Below are positions 14,120-20,325 of a stretch of 20,325 nt of DNA, piece after piece (position 1 is the stretch's first letter; each line of letters begins with the position of its first letter). Below the pieces are notes generated by a model. That model saw nothing but the letters and a program-made list of their open reading frames with translations. It was not told the origin of the DNA and made no database searches. The stretch is from JARROD01 sp037384225 (lineage in GTDB: Bacteria; Pseudomonadota; Gammaproteobacteria; Pseudomonadales; Cellvibrionaceae). A program made the translations under genes and the position numbers. The DNA lies in assembly GCA_037384225.1 (NCBI GenBank), contig JARROD010000105.1:1-20325 (forward strand), in the 5' to 3' direction.

Positions 14120-14659
14120 GTGGAACAGTACAGAGGAACAACGATTCTTTCCGTGCGCCGCAACAACAAGGTAGTGATTGGCGGTGATGGCCAGGTTTCA
14201 CTTGGCAATACAATTATGAAAGGCAATGCCCGCAAAGTTCGCCGTTTATACAAAGGGCAAGTGGTGGCGGGCTTTGCCGGCGGCACAGCCGACGCTTTTA
14301 CGCTTTTCGAGCGCTTCGAGGCAAAGCTGGAAGCCTACCACGGACAGTTAATACGAGCCGCCGTGGAGTTGGCGAAAGACTGGCGCACCGACCGCGCACT
14401 GCGACGCCTGGAGGCGCTGCTGGCGGTAGCGGATAAGGAAGCTTCCCTCATAGTCAGTGGCAATGGCGATGTAATTCAACCTGAAGCTGACCTTATCGCC
14501 ATAGGCTCAGGAGGCCCCTTCGCCCAATCTGCCGCCCGCGCGTTGTTGGAAAACACTGAACTGGAAGCGAGCGACATCGTCAAAAAAGGATTGTCCATCG
14601 CCGGTGACATTTGTGTCTATACCAACCACAATTTTACCATTGAAGAACTTGACTACTGA
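14120..14659 (+). CDS. hslV: HslV peptidase subunit of the HslUV (ClpYQ) protease
   Basis: HslV forms the double-hexamer proteolytic chamber fed by the HslU unfoldase in the cytoplasm. I place the start at GTG 14120 (179 residues), with AAGGA 7 bp upstream; an in-frame ATG at 14060 would add 20 residues with no family resemblance. The product begins MEQYRG-TTILSVRR: the catalytic threonine is Thr7 and would be exposed by removing a short propeptide. The E. coli protein has TTIVSVRR directly after Met. Further landmarks are VVIGGDGQVSLGNT, KVRRLYKGQVVAGFAGGTADAFTLFE, AVELAKDWRTD, GNGDVIQPE and the C-terminus FTIEELDY. It precedes hslU by 17 bp. Confidence 0.96.
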   Translation: MEQYRGTTILSVRRNNKVVIGGDGQVSLGNTIMKGNARKVRRLYKGQVVAGFAGGTADAFTLFERFEAKLEAYHGQLIRAAVELAKDWRTDRALRRLEALLAVADKEASLIVSGNGDVIQPEADLIAIGSGGPFAQSAARALLENTELEASDIVKKGLSIAGDICVYTNHNFTIEELDY

Positions 14660-14676
14660 CAAGGGACTATTACCTT

Positions 14677-15993
14677 ATGTCCAATATGACTCCCCGCGAG
14701 ATAGTTCATGAGCTGGATAAGCATATCATCGGCCAAAATGACGCCAAGCGGGCGGTAGCGATAGCGCTGCGCAACCGATGGCGCCGAATGCAGGTAGACC
14801 AAGCACTGCGCAACGAAATAACACCCAAAAATATCCTCATGATCGGCCCCACCGGCGTTGGTAAAACAGAGATTGCCCGCCGCCTGGCCAAGCTGGCCAA
14901 TGCTCCCTTCATCAAGGTGGAAGCCACCAAATTCACGGAAGTCGGTTACGTCGGCCGCGACGTTGAGTCGATCGTGCGAGATCTGGTGGATATGTCGATT
15001 AAAATGCTGCGTGAACAGGAGATGCATAAAGTTCGCCACCGCGCCGAGAACGCCGCCGAAGAGCGGGTACTCGACGCTCTGTTGCCCCCGGCAAGGGGTG
15101 AAGACGAGCCGGCGACGGAATCTTCAACACGCCAGATTTTCCGCAAAAAACTGTTAGAAGGCGATCTCGACGAAAAAGAGATCGAAATCGATATCGCCAC
15201 CACACCGGTGGGTGTGGAAATAATGGCTCCGCCAGGAATGGAAGACATGACCAGTCAGCTGCAAAACATGTTTTCCTCCCTCTCCAGCGGCCGCACTAAA
15301 AAGACCAAATTGACAGTCAAGCAGGCCTTTAAGCAGTTATGCGATGAGGAAGCGGCCAAATTGATCAACGAAGAAGAGATCAAATCCAAAGCCATAGAAA
15401 CGGCGGAACAAAATGGTATTGTGTTTATCGACGAAATCGACAAGGTCGCCAAACGTGCAGAGGGCTCCGGGGCGGACGTTTCCCGCGAGGGCGTGCAACG
15501 CGACCTGCTGCCATTGATAGAAGGCTGCACCATCAGCACTAAGTACGGCATGATCAAAACCGACCATATTTTATTCGTAGCCTCCGGCGCTTTTCACCTG
15601 GCCAAGCCCTCGGATCTTATTCCGGAACTCCAGGGTCGCCTGCCCATACGGGTGGAACTCGAAGCTTTGAGCCCGGACGATTTCCAGCGTATCCTGACCG
15701 AGCCGGACGCCTCTCTGACCGAGCAACATCAGGCGTTATTGAAAACCGAAGGCGTGGATATATCCTTTACCGAAGAGGGCATTCGCCGTATCGCTGAAAC
15801 CGCCTGGGAAGTTAACGAACGTACCGAAAATATCGGCGCGCGGCGACTGCATACCGTACTGGAAAGGCTGTTGGAAGAGATTTCATTTGACGCTGGCGAC
15901 CATCTGGTAGATTTGGTCATCGACGCCGATTATGTCGACTCCCACCTCGGTGAACTGGCTCAGAACGAAGATTTAAGCCGCTTTATCCTGTAG
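14677..15993 (+). CDS. hslU: HslU ATPase subunit of the HslUV protease
   Basis: AAA+ unfoldase that captures, unfolds and threads substrates into HslV. The 438 residues (E. coli 443) show TPREIVHELDKHIIGQNDAKRAVAIALRNRWRR at the N-terminus, Walker A GPTGVGKT (57-64), the pore motif GYVGRD, an intermediate domain from about 110 to 240, Walker B VFIDEID (249-255), the sensor segment LQGRLPIRVEL, the C-terminal NIGARRLHTVLERLLEEISFD, and the conserved tail EDLSRFIL that inserts into HslV. An AAGGGA ribosome site lies about 10 bp before the ATG. The gene is intact. Confidence 0.98.
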   Translation: MSNMTPREIVHELDKHIIGQNDAKRAVAIALRNRWRRMQVDQALRNEITPKNILMIGPTGVGKTEIARRLAKLANAPFIKVEATKFTEVGYVGRDVESIVRDLVDMSIKMLREQEMHKVRHRAENAAEERVLDALLPPARGEDEPATESSTRQIFRKKLLEGDLDEKEIEIDIATTPVGVEIMAPPGMEDMTSQLQNMFSSLSSGRTKKTKLTVKQAFKQLCDEEAAKLINEEEIKSKAIETAEQNGIVFIDEIDKVAKRAEGSGADVSREGVQRDLLPLIEGCTISTKYGMIKTDHILFVASGAFHLAKPSDLIPELQGRLPIRVELEALSPDDFQRILTEPDASLTEQHQALLKTEGVDISFTEEGIRRIAETAWEVNERTENIGARRLHTVLERLLEEISFDAGDHLVDLVIDADYVDSHLGELAQNEDLSRFIL

Positions 15994-16023
15994 TCGCCCC
16001 GGGGCAAGGCCCTGCGGCTGCCA

Positions 16024-16452
16024 ATGCCGAAACTGATTATGAGCCAACCGACATCAATCCCACCGCTGAGAAAGATACAACTACACAGACAATCGAAAAT
16101 GCTGGAACTCCAATACGAGGACAACGGCTATGAATTAAGCTGTGAATTTCTACGGGTCCACTCCCCTTCCGCGGAAGTGAAAGGCCATGGCCCGGGGCAG
16201 GAAGTTTTGCAATACGGCAAAAAAGATGTAGCCATTACCAGCTTGCAAAAAGCCGGCAACTACGCCTTGCAAATAGTGTTCGACGACAGCCACGACTCCG
16301 GCATCTACTCTTGGGAGTACCTGTACCACCTATGCGTGAATCACAACAAACTCTGGGAGCAGTATCTCGATAAGCTGCGCAGGGCAAATAAAAGCCGCGA
16401 TCCCAGCCTTCAGGTTGTAACCCTGATAGATCCCGGCAAACCAGACAATTGA
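16024..16452 (+). CDS. DUF971 / GBBH-like N-terminal domain protein
   Basis: A 142-residue protein whose core (about 14-110) matches the DUF971 family: IQLHRQSKMLELQYEDNGYELSCEFLRVHSPSAEVKGHG, then KKDVAITSLQKAGNYALQIVFDDSHDSGIYSWEYLYHL. The same fold is the N-terminal domain of gamma-butyrobetaine hydroxylase, where it binds zinc. Stand-alone members are commonly found next to hslU in gammaproteobacteria, as here (30-bp gap), but their function is not established. An alternative start at Met6 (16039) is possible; the first ATG has a weak AAGG 10 bp upstream. A mobile element has inserted 3 bp beyond the stop. Confidence 0.85.
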   Translation: MPKLIMSQPTSIPPLRKIQLHRQSKMLELQYEDNGYELSCEFLRVHSPSAEVKGHGPGQEVLQYGKKDVAITSLQKAGNYALQIVFDDSHDSGIYSWEYLYHLCVNHNKLWEQYLDKLRRANKSRDPSLQVVTLIDPGKPDN

Positions 16453-16463
16453 CTATCCTGACT

Positions 16464-16565
16464 GTAACTTCTCAATAACCCGGGGTATTGTGCCTTCGAT
16501 CCGGCGGCCATCCGGAGGTCCGCCTGACACTGTGCCTGCCCCGGGTTATTGAATTGAGAAGTTAC
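16464..16565. mobile_element. IS66-like MITE, family B, copy 2, with 8-bp target duplication
   Basis: A 102-bp non-coding element. Its left arm 16464-16485 begins GTAACTTCTCAATAACCC. The right arm 16539-16565 is the inverse but with a 5-bp internal duplication (ATTGAATTGAG). Exact direct repeats TCCTGACT flank it at 16456-16463 and 16566-16573. The centre is the reverse complement of copy 1's centre with an extra ~8 bp. GTAA termini and an 8-bp duplication are characteristic of the IS66 family; the element has no transposase and would need one in trans. It separates the DUF971 gene from the ubiE leader. Confidence 0.88.
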
Positions 16566-16597
16566 TCCTGACTAATGTGGTGCACTCGCTAATGTTA

Positions 16598-16603
16598 TAC
16601 AAT
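16598..16603 (+). promoter_or_regulatory. Candidate -10 box for ubiEJB
   Basis: TACAAT (5 of 6 to consensus) within TGTTATACAATGG, about 93 bp before the ubiE ATG. No strong -35 is visible 17 bp upstream. It lies 25 bp beyond the end of repeat B copy 2, so the insertion would have displaced whatever lay further upstream. Transcription may also read through from hslU. Confidence 0.35.
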
Positions 16604-16606
16604 GGC

Positions 16607-16673
16607 ACCAGGGTCTTGTATGAAATAACTTCCGGCTTCAACGAAAACTGTATCCGTTGAAAAATACCCTGGT
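16607..16673 (+). promoter_or_regulatory. Nested inverted repeats in the ubiE leader
   Basis: The outer arms ACCAGGGT (16607-16614) and ACCCTGGT (16666-16673) are exact complements. Inside them lie TTCAACG (16637-16643) and CGTTGAA (16655-16661), also exact, with an 11-base loop. An RNA starting at the -10 box just upstream would fold into an 8-bp closing stem with a 7-bp apical hairpin, ending 22 bases before the ubiE ATG. It resembles no riboswitch class I know. It could be a structured leader or paired operator sites. Confidence 0.5.
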
Positions 16674-16695
16674 ACGGTGAAATGGTGTGGTGAAT

Positions 16696-17445
16696 ATGAC
16701 AGAGCAAAAAACGACCCACTTCGGCTACGAACAGGTAAATGTGGAAGACAAGGCCAATCGGGTTGCGGGTGTGTTTGATTCCGTGGCCGCCAGATACGAC
16801 CTCATGAACGACCTCATGTCGGCTGGTATCCACCGCCTCTGGAAACGCTTTACCGTTGAACTTTCCGGAATACGCCCCGGACATAAGGTTCTGGATATCG
16901 CCGGGGGCACCGGCGATTTGAGCTTTAAATTCTCTCGCCTGGTCGGCGAACAAGGCCAGGTAGTACTGGCCGATATCAACGCCTCGATGCTGCACGTGGG
17001 CCGCGACCGGCTGCTGGACCGTGGCGTCGGCGGCAATACCCATTACACCCAGGCGGATGCTCAACACCTACCATTTCCCGATAATACCTTTGACTGCGTC
17101 ACCATCGCCTTCGGATTGCGCAATGTCACCGATAAAGAGCTGGCCCTGAAATCCATGCTACGGGTTCTCAAACCCGGTGGCCGACTGCTGGTGCTGGAGT
17201 TTTCCAAACCCCACAACAGTCTGCTGGGAAAAGCCTATGACATCTATTCTTTTAGCGTCCTGCCGTTAATGGGCAAGTTGATCGCCAACGACTCTCGCAG
17301 CTACCGCTATCTGGCTGAATCCATCCGTATGCACCCGGACCAGGAAACCCTCAAAACCATGATGTGCGATGCCGGATTCAGCCACTGCGAATATTACAAT
17401 ATAAGCGGCGGCATAGTAGCGTTGCACAAAGGCGTAAAACCCTGA
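16696..17445 (+). CDS. ubiE: Ubiquinone/menaquinone biosynthesis C-methyltransferase UbiE
   Basis: SAM-dependent methyltransferase that methylates C2 of the benzoquinol ring in ubiquinone biosynthesis (and demethylmenaquinol where present). With the ATG at 16696 the protein has 249 residues, MTEQKTTHFGY, close to E. coli (251). Motifs are VFDSVAARYDLMNDLMS (about 26-42), the SAM loop VLDIAGGTGDL (65-75), IAFGLRNVTD, and the post-motif LKPGGRLLVLEFSKP. Two GTG codons at 16687 and 16690 are possible starts, but GGTGA before the ATG and the family N-terminus favour 16696. Its TGA is followed directly by the ubiJ ATG. Confidence 0.97.
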   Translation: MTEQKTTHFGYEQVNVEDKANRVAGVFDSVAARYDLMNDLMSAGIHRLWKRFTVELSGIRPGHKVLDIAGGTGDLSFKFSRLVGEQGQVVLADINASMLHVGRDRLLDRGVGGNTHYTQADAQHLPFPDNTFDCVTIAFGLRNVTDKELALKSMLRVLKPGGRLLVLEFSKPHNSLLGKAYDIYSFSVLPLMGKLIANDSRSYRYLAESIRMHPDQETLKTMMCDAGFSHCEYYNISGGIVALHKGVKP

Positions 17446-18069
17446 ATGGGCGCTTCACTGCTGACAACCGCAGCCCGGGCGGCACTGGAAACCAGCCTCA
17501 ACACTGCCCTGCGCTTCGATCCGGGAACCCGCCTTGCCCTGGCCCGGCTGGAAGGGCAAACACTACAGATAACCTCCACCGCCCCTCGGTTTGACCTCTA
17601 TTTTTCCTTCTGTGAGGAAGGAGTCGCGGTGCTGGAACTTGGCGATGACGGGGCTACCACACGGTTGCAAGGCTCTCTACCGGCGCTGGTGATGTTGGCT
17701 GCGTCGCCGTCATCGACACTCTCCGACAGCGGCGTGGAGGTTTTCGGCAACACCGGACTGCTAAGCCAACTGCGAATTATATTGACCAACCTGGATATCG
17801 ATTGGGAAGAGCCCGTCAGCCTGGTACTGGGCAATGTGGCGGGCCACCAAGCGGCCAATACCGCCCGAACACTGGTGGACTGGTGCAAATCCCGCACAAA
17901 AACCTCCGCCCAACTACTGGGTGAATATCTCACCGAAGAAATACGTTGCTTACCGACGGTGGTTGAATTGCAAGGGTATTACAGCGAAGTTGACGAATTG
18001 CGCCTGGCCTCGGATCGGTTGACGGCGCGCCTGGATCTTATCCGCGAACAGATGGAATCAAAGAGATAA
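17446..18069 (+). CDS. ubiJ: Ubiquinone biosynthesis accessory factor UbiJ (SCP2 domain)
   Basis: A 207-residue protein that supports assembly of the soluble ubiquinone-biosynthesis complex and binds the lipid intermediates. The N-terminal ~110 residues form an SCP2-like lipid-binding domain (LRFDPGTRLALARLEGQTLQITSTAPRFDLYFSF). The C-terminal ~50 residues are a predicted coiled coil (EVDELRLASDRLTARLDLIREQM). It starts with no gap after ubiE (TGA-ATG) and ends 6 bp before ubiB, the conserved ubiE-ubiJ-ubiB operon order. Sequence identity in this family is low, so the call relies on both motif pattern and context. Confidence 0.92.
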   Translation: MGASLLTTAARAALETSLNTALRFDPGTRLALARLEGQTLQITSTAPRFDLYFSFCEEGVAVLELGDDGATTRLQGSLPALVMLAASPSSTLSDSGVEVFGNTGLLSQLRIILTNLDIDWEEPVSLVLGNVAGHQAANTARTLVDWCKSRTKTSAQLLGEYLTEEIRCLPTVVELQGYYSEVDELRLASDRLTARLDLIREQMESKR

Positions 18070-18075
18070 GGCCCA

Positions 18076-19707
18076 GTGTCAGTTCTGCTCCGCTTGTTAC
18101 ATATTCTGCGTGTCCTGATTCGCTACCGCCTCGATCAGTTGCTGCCGGCCCGATACCTGCCCTGGACGCTGCGCCTGGTGTTGCTCATTCCCCGCTGTTT
18201 CCCCCCTCCGCCACTCAGCCGCGGCCAGCGGTTGCGCAAAGCCTGCGAGGACCTCGGGCCAGTGTTTGTAAAATTTGGCCAATTGCTTTCCACTCGCCCG
18301 GATTTGCTGCCTGCGGATATTGTCACCGAACTGGACCACCTGCAGGACAATGTCCCGCCGTTCGCCAGCGACATTTTCCGCCAAATCGTCGAGCAGGCAC
18401 TGGGCAAGGATGTCGAAACACTGTTTGCCAGCTATGACCACAATCCATTGGCCTCCGCCTCCGTGGCACAGGTACACGCAGCCACCCTGCACGACGGCCG
18501 GGAAGTGGTGATAAAAATCATTCGCCCCGGAATTGAAAGCGTCATCGACAAGGATGTTAATGTACTGCTGCTAATGGCACGACTACTGGAGCGGTACAGC
18601 GCCGACGGCAAGCGCCTGCGCCCGGTCGAGGTGGTGACCGACTACCGCCTGACAATTTTGGATGAACTTAACCTTCAGCGCGAAGCGGCAAACGCCTCCC
18701 AATTGCGGCGCAACTTCGCCGACTCCGCCACACTCTATATACCTGAAATCTATTGGGACTATAGCCGCCACAATGTACTGGTGATGGAACGCATCTACGG
18801 GATACCCGTCACCGATATCGAGCGCCTTCGGGCCCAGCAAACGAACATGAAATTACTGGCCGAACGGGGAGTCGAGATATTTTTTACCCAAGTGTTCAAA
18901 CATAATTTCTTTCATGCCGATATGCACCCGGGGAATATATTTGTCTCCACCCGGCAGCCCCAGTCCCCGTGTTACATCGCCGTGGATATGGCAATCGTCG
19001 GGACACTCACCAGCGCCGATCAGTATTACCTGGCCCGCAACCTGCTGGCCATGTTCCGGCGCGATTACCGCCAGGTCGCTGAACTGCATATACAGAGCGG
19101 ATGGGTTCCCCCACACACCCAAATTAATCAATTGGAAGGTGCCATCCGCAGCGTCTGTGAGCCCATTTTCGCAAAACCACTCAAGGATATTTCCTTTGGG
19201 CTGGTGCTGATTCAGTTGTTTCGCACCGCGCGCCGTTTTGATATGGAGGTGCAGCCACAATTGGTATTGCTGCAAAAAACACTGCTCAATATCGAAGGTC
19301 TCGGCCGCCAGTTGTACCCGGAACTGGATCTGTGGTCTACCGCGCACCCCTACCTCGAACAGTGGCTGCGGGATCGATTTCACCCCAAAAATCTGTGGCG
19401 GCAGATGCAACGCTACGGACCGGAGTGGCTGGAGAAATTCCCCGAGGTCCCACACCTGGTATTCAATGCCCTTGAACAGGTGCAAAACCTCGGCGATCTT
19501 GCCCCTGAACTGTACTTGACCCGGCGCCAGATCGCCGCTGATCAGCGCCTCCGCCGCCGCGGCGGACGTCGCACCTGGGTCGCCTTGACCGCTATTGCGG
19601 CAGCGGCCGTCGCGGCGTCGCCGCAACTTACCCACCCGCTAAGCCAAATCCCCATGCTTAGCTGGGCTCTGGTAACAATTGGCGCAGCCGCCTGGCTAAT
19701 GCGATAA
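18076..19707 (+). CDS. ubiB: Ubiquinone biosynthesis atypical kinase/ATPase UbiB
   Basis: A membrane-anchored member of the ABC1/ADCK protein-kinase-like family needed for coenzyme Q production, probably as an ATPase acting on the membrane lipid or the Ubi complex. The 543-residue protein starts with GTG. Landmarks are the family KxGQ motif (FVKFGQLLSTRPDLLP, Lys66-Gln69), ASASVAQVHAATL, the lysine in EVVIKIIRPG, the catalytic-loop equivalent HADMHPGNIF (280-289) and the metal-binding Asp304 in VDMAIVG. Relatives usually have DCGIVG or DFG there, so the glycine is replaced by alanine. Two hydrophobic C-terminal helices (about 496-543) anchor it. The segment LARNLLAMFRRDYRQVAELHIQSGWVPP matches proteobacterial UbiB closely. 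Confidence 0.96.
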   Translation: MSVLLRLLHILRVLIRYRLDQLLPARYLPWTLRLVLLIPRCFPPPPLSRGQRLRKACEDLGPVFVKFGQLLSTRPDLLPADIVTELDHLQDNVPPFASDIFRQIVEQALGKDVETLFASYDHNPLASASVAQVHAATLHDGREVVIKIIRPGIESVIDKDVNVLLLMARLLERYSADGKRLRPVEVVTDYRLTILDELNLQREAANASQLRRNFADSATLYIPEIYWDYSRHNVLVMERIYGIPVTDIERLRAQQTNMKLLAERGVEIFFTQVFKHNFFHADMHPGNIFVSTRQPQSPCYIAVDMAIVGTLTSADQYYLARNLLAMFRRDYRQVAELHIQSGWVPPHTQINQLEGAIRSVCEPIFAKPLKDISFGLVLIQLFRTARRFDMEVQPQLVLLQKTLLNIEGLGRQLYPELDLWSTAHPYLEQWLRDRFHPKNLWRQMQRYGPEWLEKFPEVPHLVFNALEQVQNLGDLAPELYLTRRQIAADQRLRRRGGRRTWVALTAIAAAAVAASPQLTHPLSQIPMLSWALVTIGAAAWLMR

Positions 19708-19775
19708 ACTAACCATTGAGGTAAATCCTGATTGACCCGACCTGAAATGCCCCGATAGGAAAAGGTTTTCTACTT

Positions 19776-20165
19776 GTGACTAAATGCAGCTTTCTCGACG
19801 AAATAAACTGGACCAGCGACGGCCTGGTTCCCGCCATTGCCCAAGACGCCAGCAGTGGTCGGGTATTAATGATGGCCTGGATGAACCGACAGGCGCTGAA
19901 ACTGACCGTCGCCGAGTGCCGGGCTGTGTACTGGTCGCGTTCACGTCAATGCCTGTGGCGCAAGGGAGAAACCTCCGGCAATGTGCAGCAGGTAAAGGAG
20001 ATTCGCCTCGACTGTGACGCTGATGTTATTATCCTGCAAGTGGAACAGCTCGGCGACATTGCCTGTCATACAGGCAGAGAATCCTGTTTTTACAGGACCC
20101 TGCGCAACGGGGAATGGCAGGTTGTCGACCCTGTTATCAAAAACCCGGATAAAATCTACTCATGA
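19776..20165 (+). CDS. hisI: Phosphoribosyl-AMP cyclohydrolase HisI
   Basis: Opens the adenine ring of PR-AMP in histidine biosynthesis, step three. The 129-residue protein is the monofunctional form, without the HisE domain fused in E. coli. Metal ligands are visible: Asp79, Asp81 and Asp83 (DCDAD) for magnesium, and Cys80, Cys97 and Cys104 (CHTGRESC) for zinc. Other motifs are VLMMAWMNRQAL and YWSRSRQCLWRKGETSGN. The start is GTG, with AAAAGG about 11 bp upstream. Its stop overlaps the hisE start (ATGA). Confidence 0.96.
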   Translation: MTKCSFLDEINWTSDGLVPAIAQDASSGRVLMMAWMNRQALKLTVAECRAVYWSRSRQCLWRKGETSGNVQQVKEIRLDCDADVIILQVEQLGDIACHTGRESCFYRTLRNGEWQVVDPVIKNPDKIYS

Positions 20166-20325
20166 ATGATGTTTTACAACAGCTGACAAAAGTCCTGGAA
20201 GCGCGCAAGCAACAGGCAGACACCGAGTCATCCTATGTCGCCAGTCTGCACCAAAAGGGCTTGAACAAGATCCTGGAAAAAATCGGCGAAGAGTGCGTCG
20301 AGACACTACTGGCCGCTAAAGATGC
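20162..20325 (+). CDS. hisE: Phosphoribosyl-ATP pyrophosphatase HisE (partial, runs off window)
   Basis: Hydrolyses PR-ATP to PR-AMP, the step before HisI. Fifty-four full codons are present (MNDVLQQLTKVLEARK ... SSYVASLHQKGLNKILEKIGEECVETLLAAKD), covering the first half of a family of about 107-110 residues. The EEC-E motif (IGEECVET) and AAKD segment belong to the metal-dependent MazG-like active site. The ATG overlaps the hisI stop by four bases (ATGA), so the two are translationally coupled. No defect is visible up to the window end. Confidence 0.94.
   Translation, partial: MNDVLQQLTKVLEARKQQADTESSYVASLHQKGLNKILEKIGEECVETLLAAKD

Noticed and set aside
18853..19635. 260-codon open frame on the minus strand
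   Set aside because: It lies wholly within ubiB, whose motifs are all present on the plus strand. The antisense frame has no recognisable domain and is a by-product of the codon usage.

Overview
The window looks like a chromosomal segment of a gammaproteobacterium. Gene content and order match the pilM-ponA-maeB-rpmE-priA-SPOR-hslVU-DUF971-ubiE-ubiJ-ubiB-hisIE neighbourhood known from Pseudomonas and related marine lineages such as Cellvibrionales. By eye the coding DNA has balanced, slightly GC-rich composition, and most genes are tightly packed with 0-20 bp gaps or stop/start overlaps. I cannot name the genus from this sequence alone.

Layout. Positions 1-118 are an AT-rich stretch (about 20% G+C) unlike anything else here, and it ends inside aroB, which keeps only its first ~194 codons. 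A minus-strand operon then reads pilM-pilN-pilO-pilP-pilQ-aroK(-aroB): the type IV pilus inner-membrane alignment complex, the outer-membrane secretin and two shikimate-pathway enzymes. pilQ is broken by an internal deletion with a frameshift. Divergent from pilM is ponA (PBP1a). It converges on maeB (malic enzyme), with only 7 bp between the two stops. A ~520 bp gene-free region holding two palindromic repeats separates maeB from rpmE (L31). Divergent from rpmE, the plus strand carries priA (with an in-frame internal deletion), a SPOR-domain membrane protein, hslV-hslU behind a heat-shock-type promoter, a DUF971 protein, the ubiquinone genes ubiE-ubiJ-ubiB, then hisI and the start of hisE.

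Two families of small palindromic, non-coding elements are present, two copies each. Family A (817-919 and 10475-10561) has 24-bp arms beginning ACCCCATCG. Family B (10563-10651 and 16464-16565) has arms beginning GTAACTTCTCAATAA. The second B copy is bounded by an exact 8-bp direct repeat, TCCTGACT. GTAA ends with an 8-bp target duplication are the hallmark of the IS66 transposon family, so family B is most likely an IS66-mobilised MITE.

The most notable theme is damage in an otherwise ordinary housekeeping region. aroB is truncated at the AT-rich junction, pilQ has lost part of its N1/secretin region and its reading frame, and priA lacks about 40 residues covering helicase motif IV. Either the genome is decaying (for example after a change of lifestyle), or the assembly has collapsed or misjoined at several points. 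Read-level evidence would separate these. I see no CRISPR array, tRNA, rRNA, intact transposase or defence system, and no clear case for a wholly new multi-gene system.
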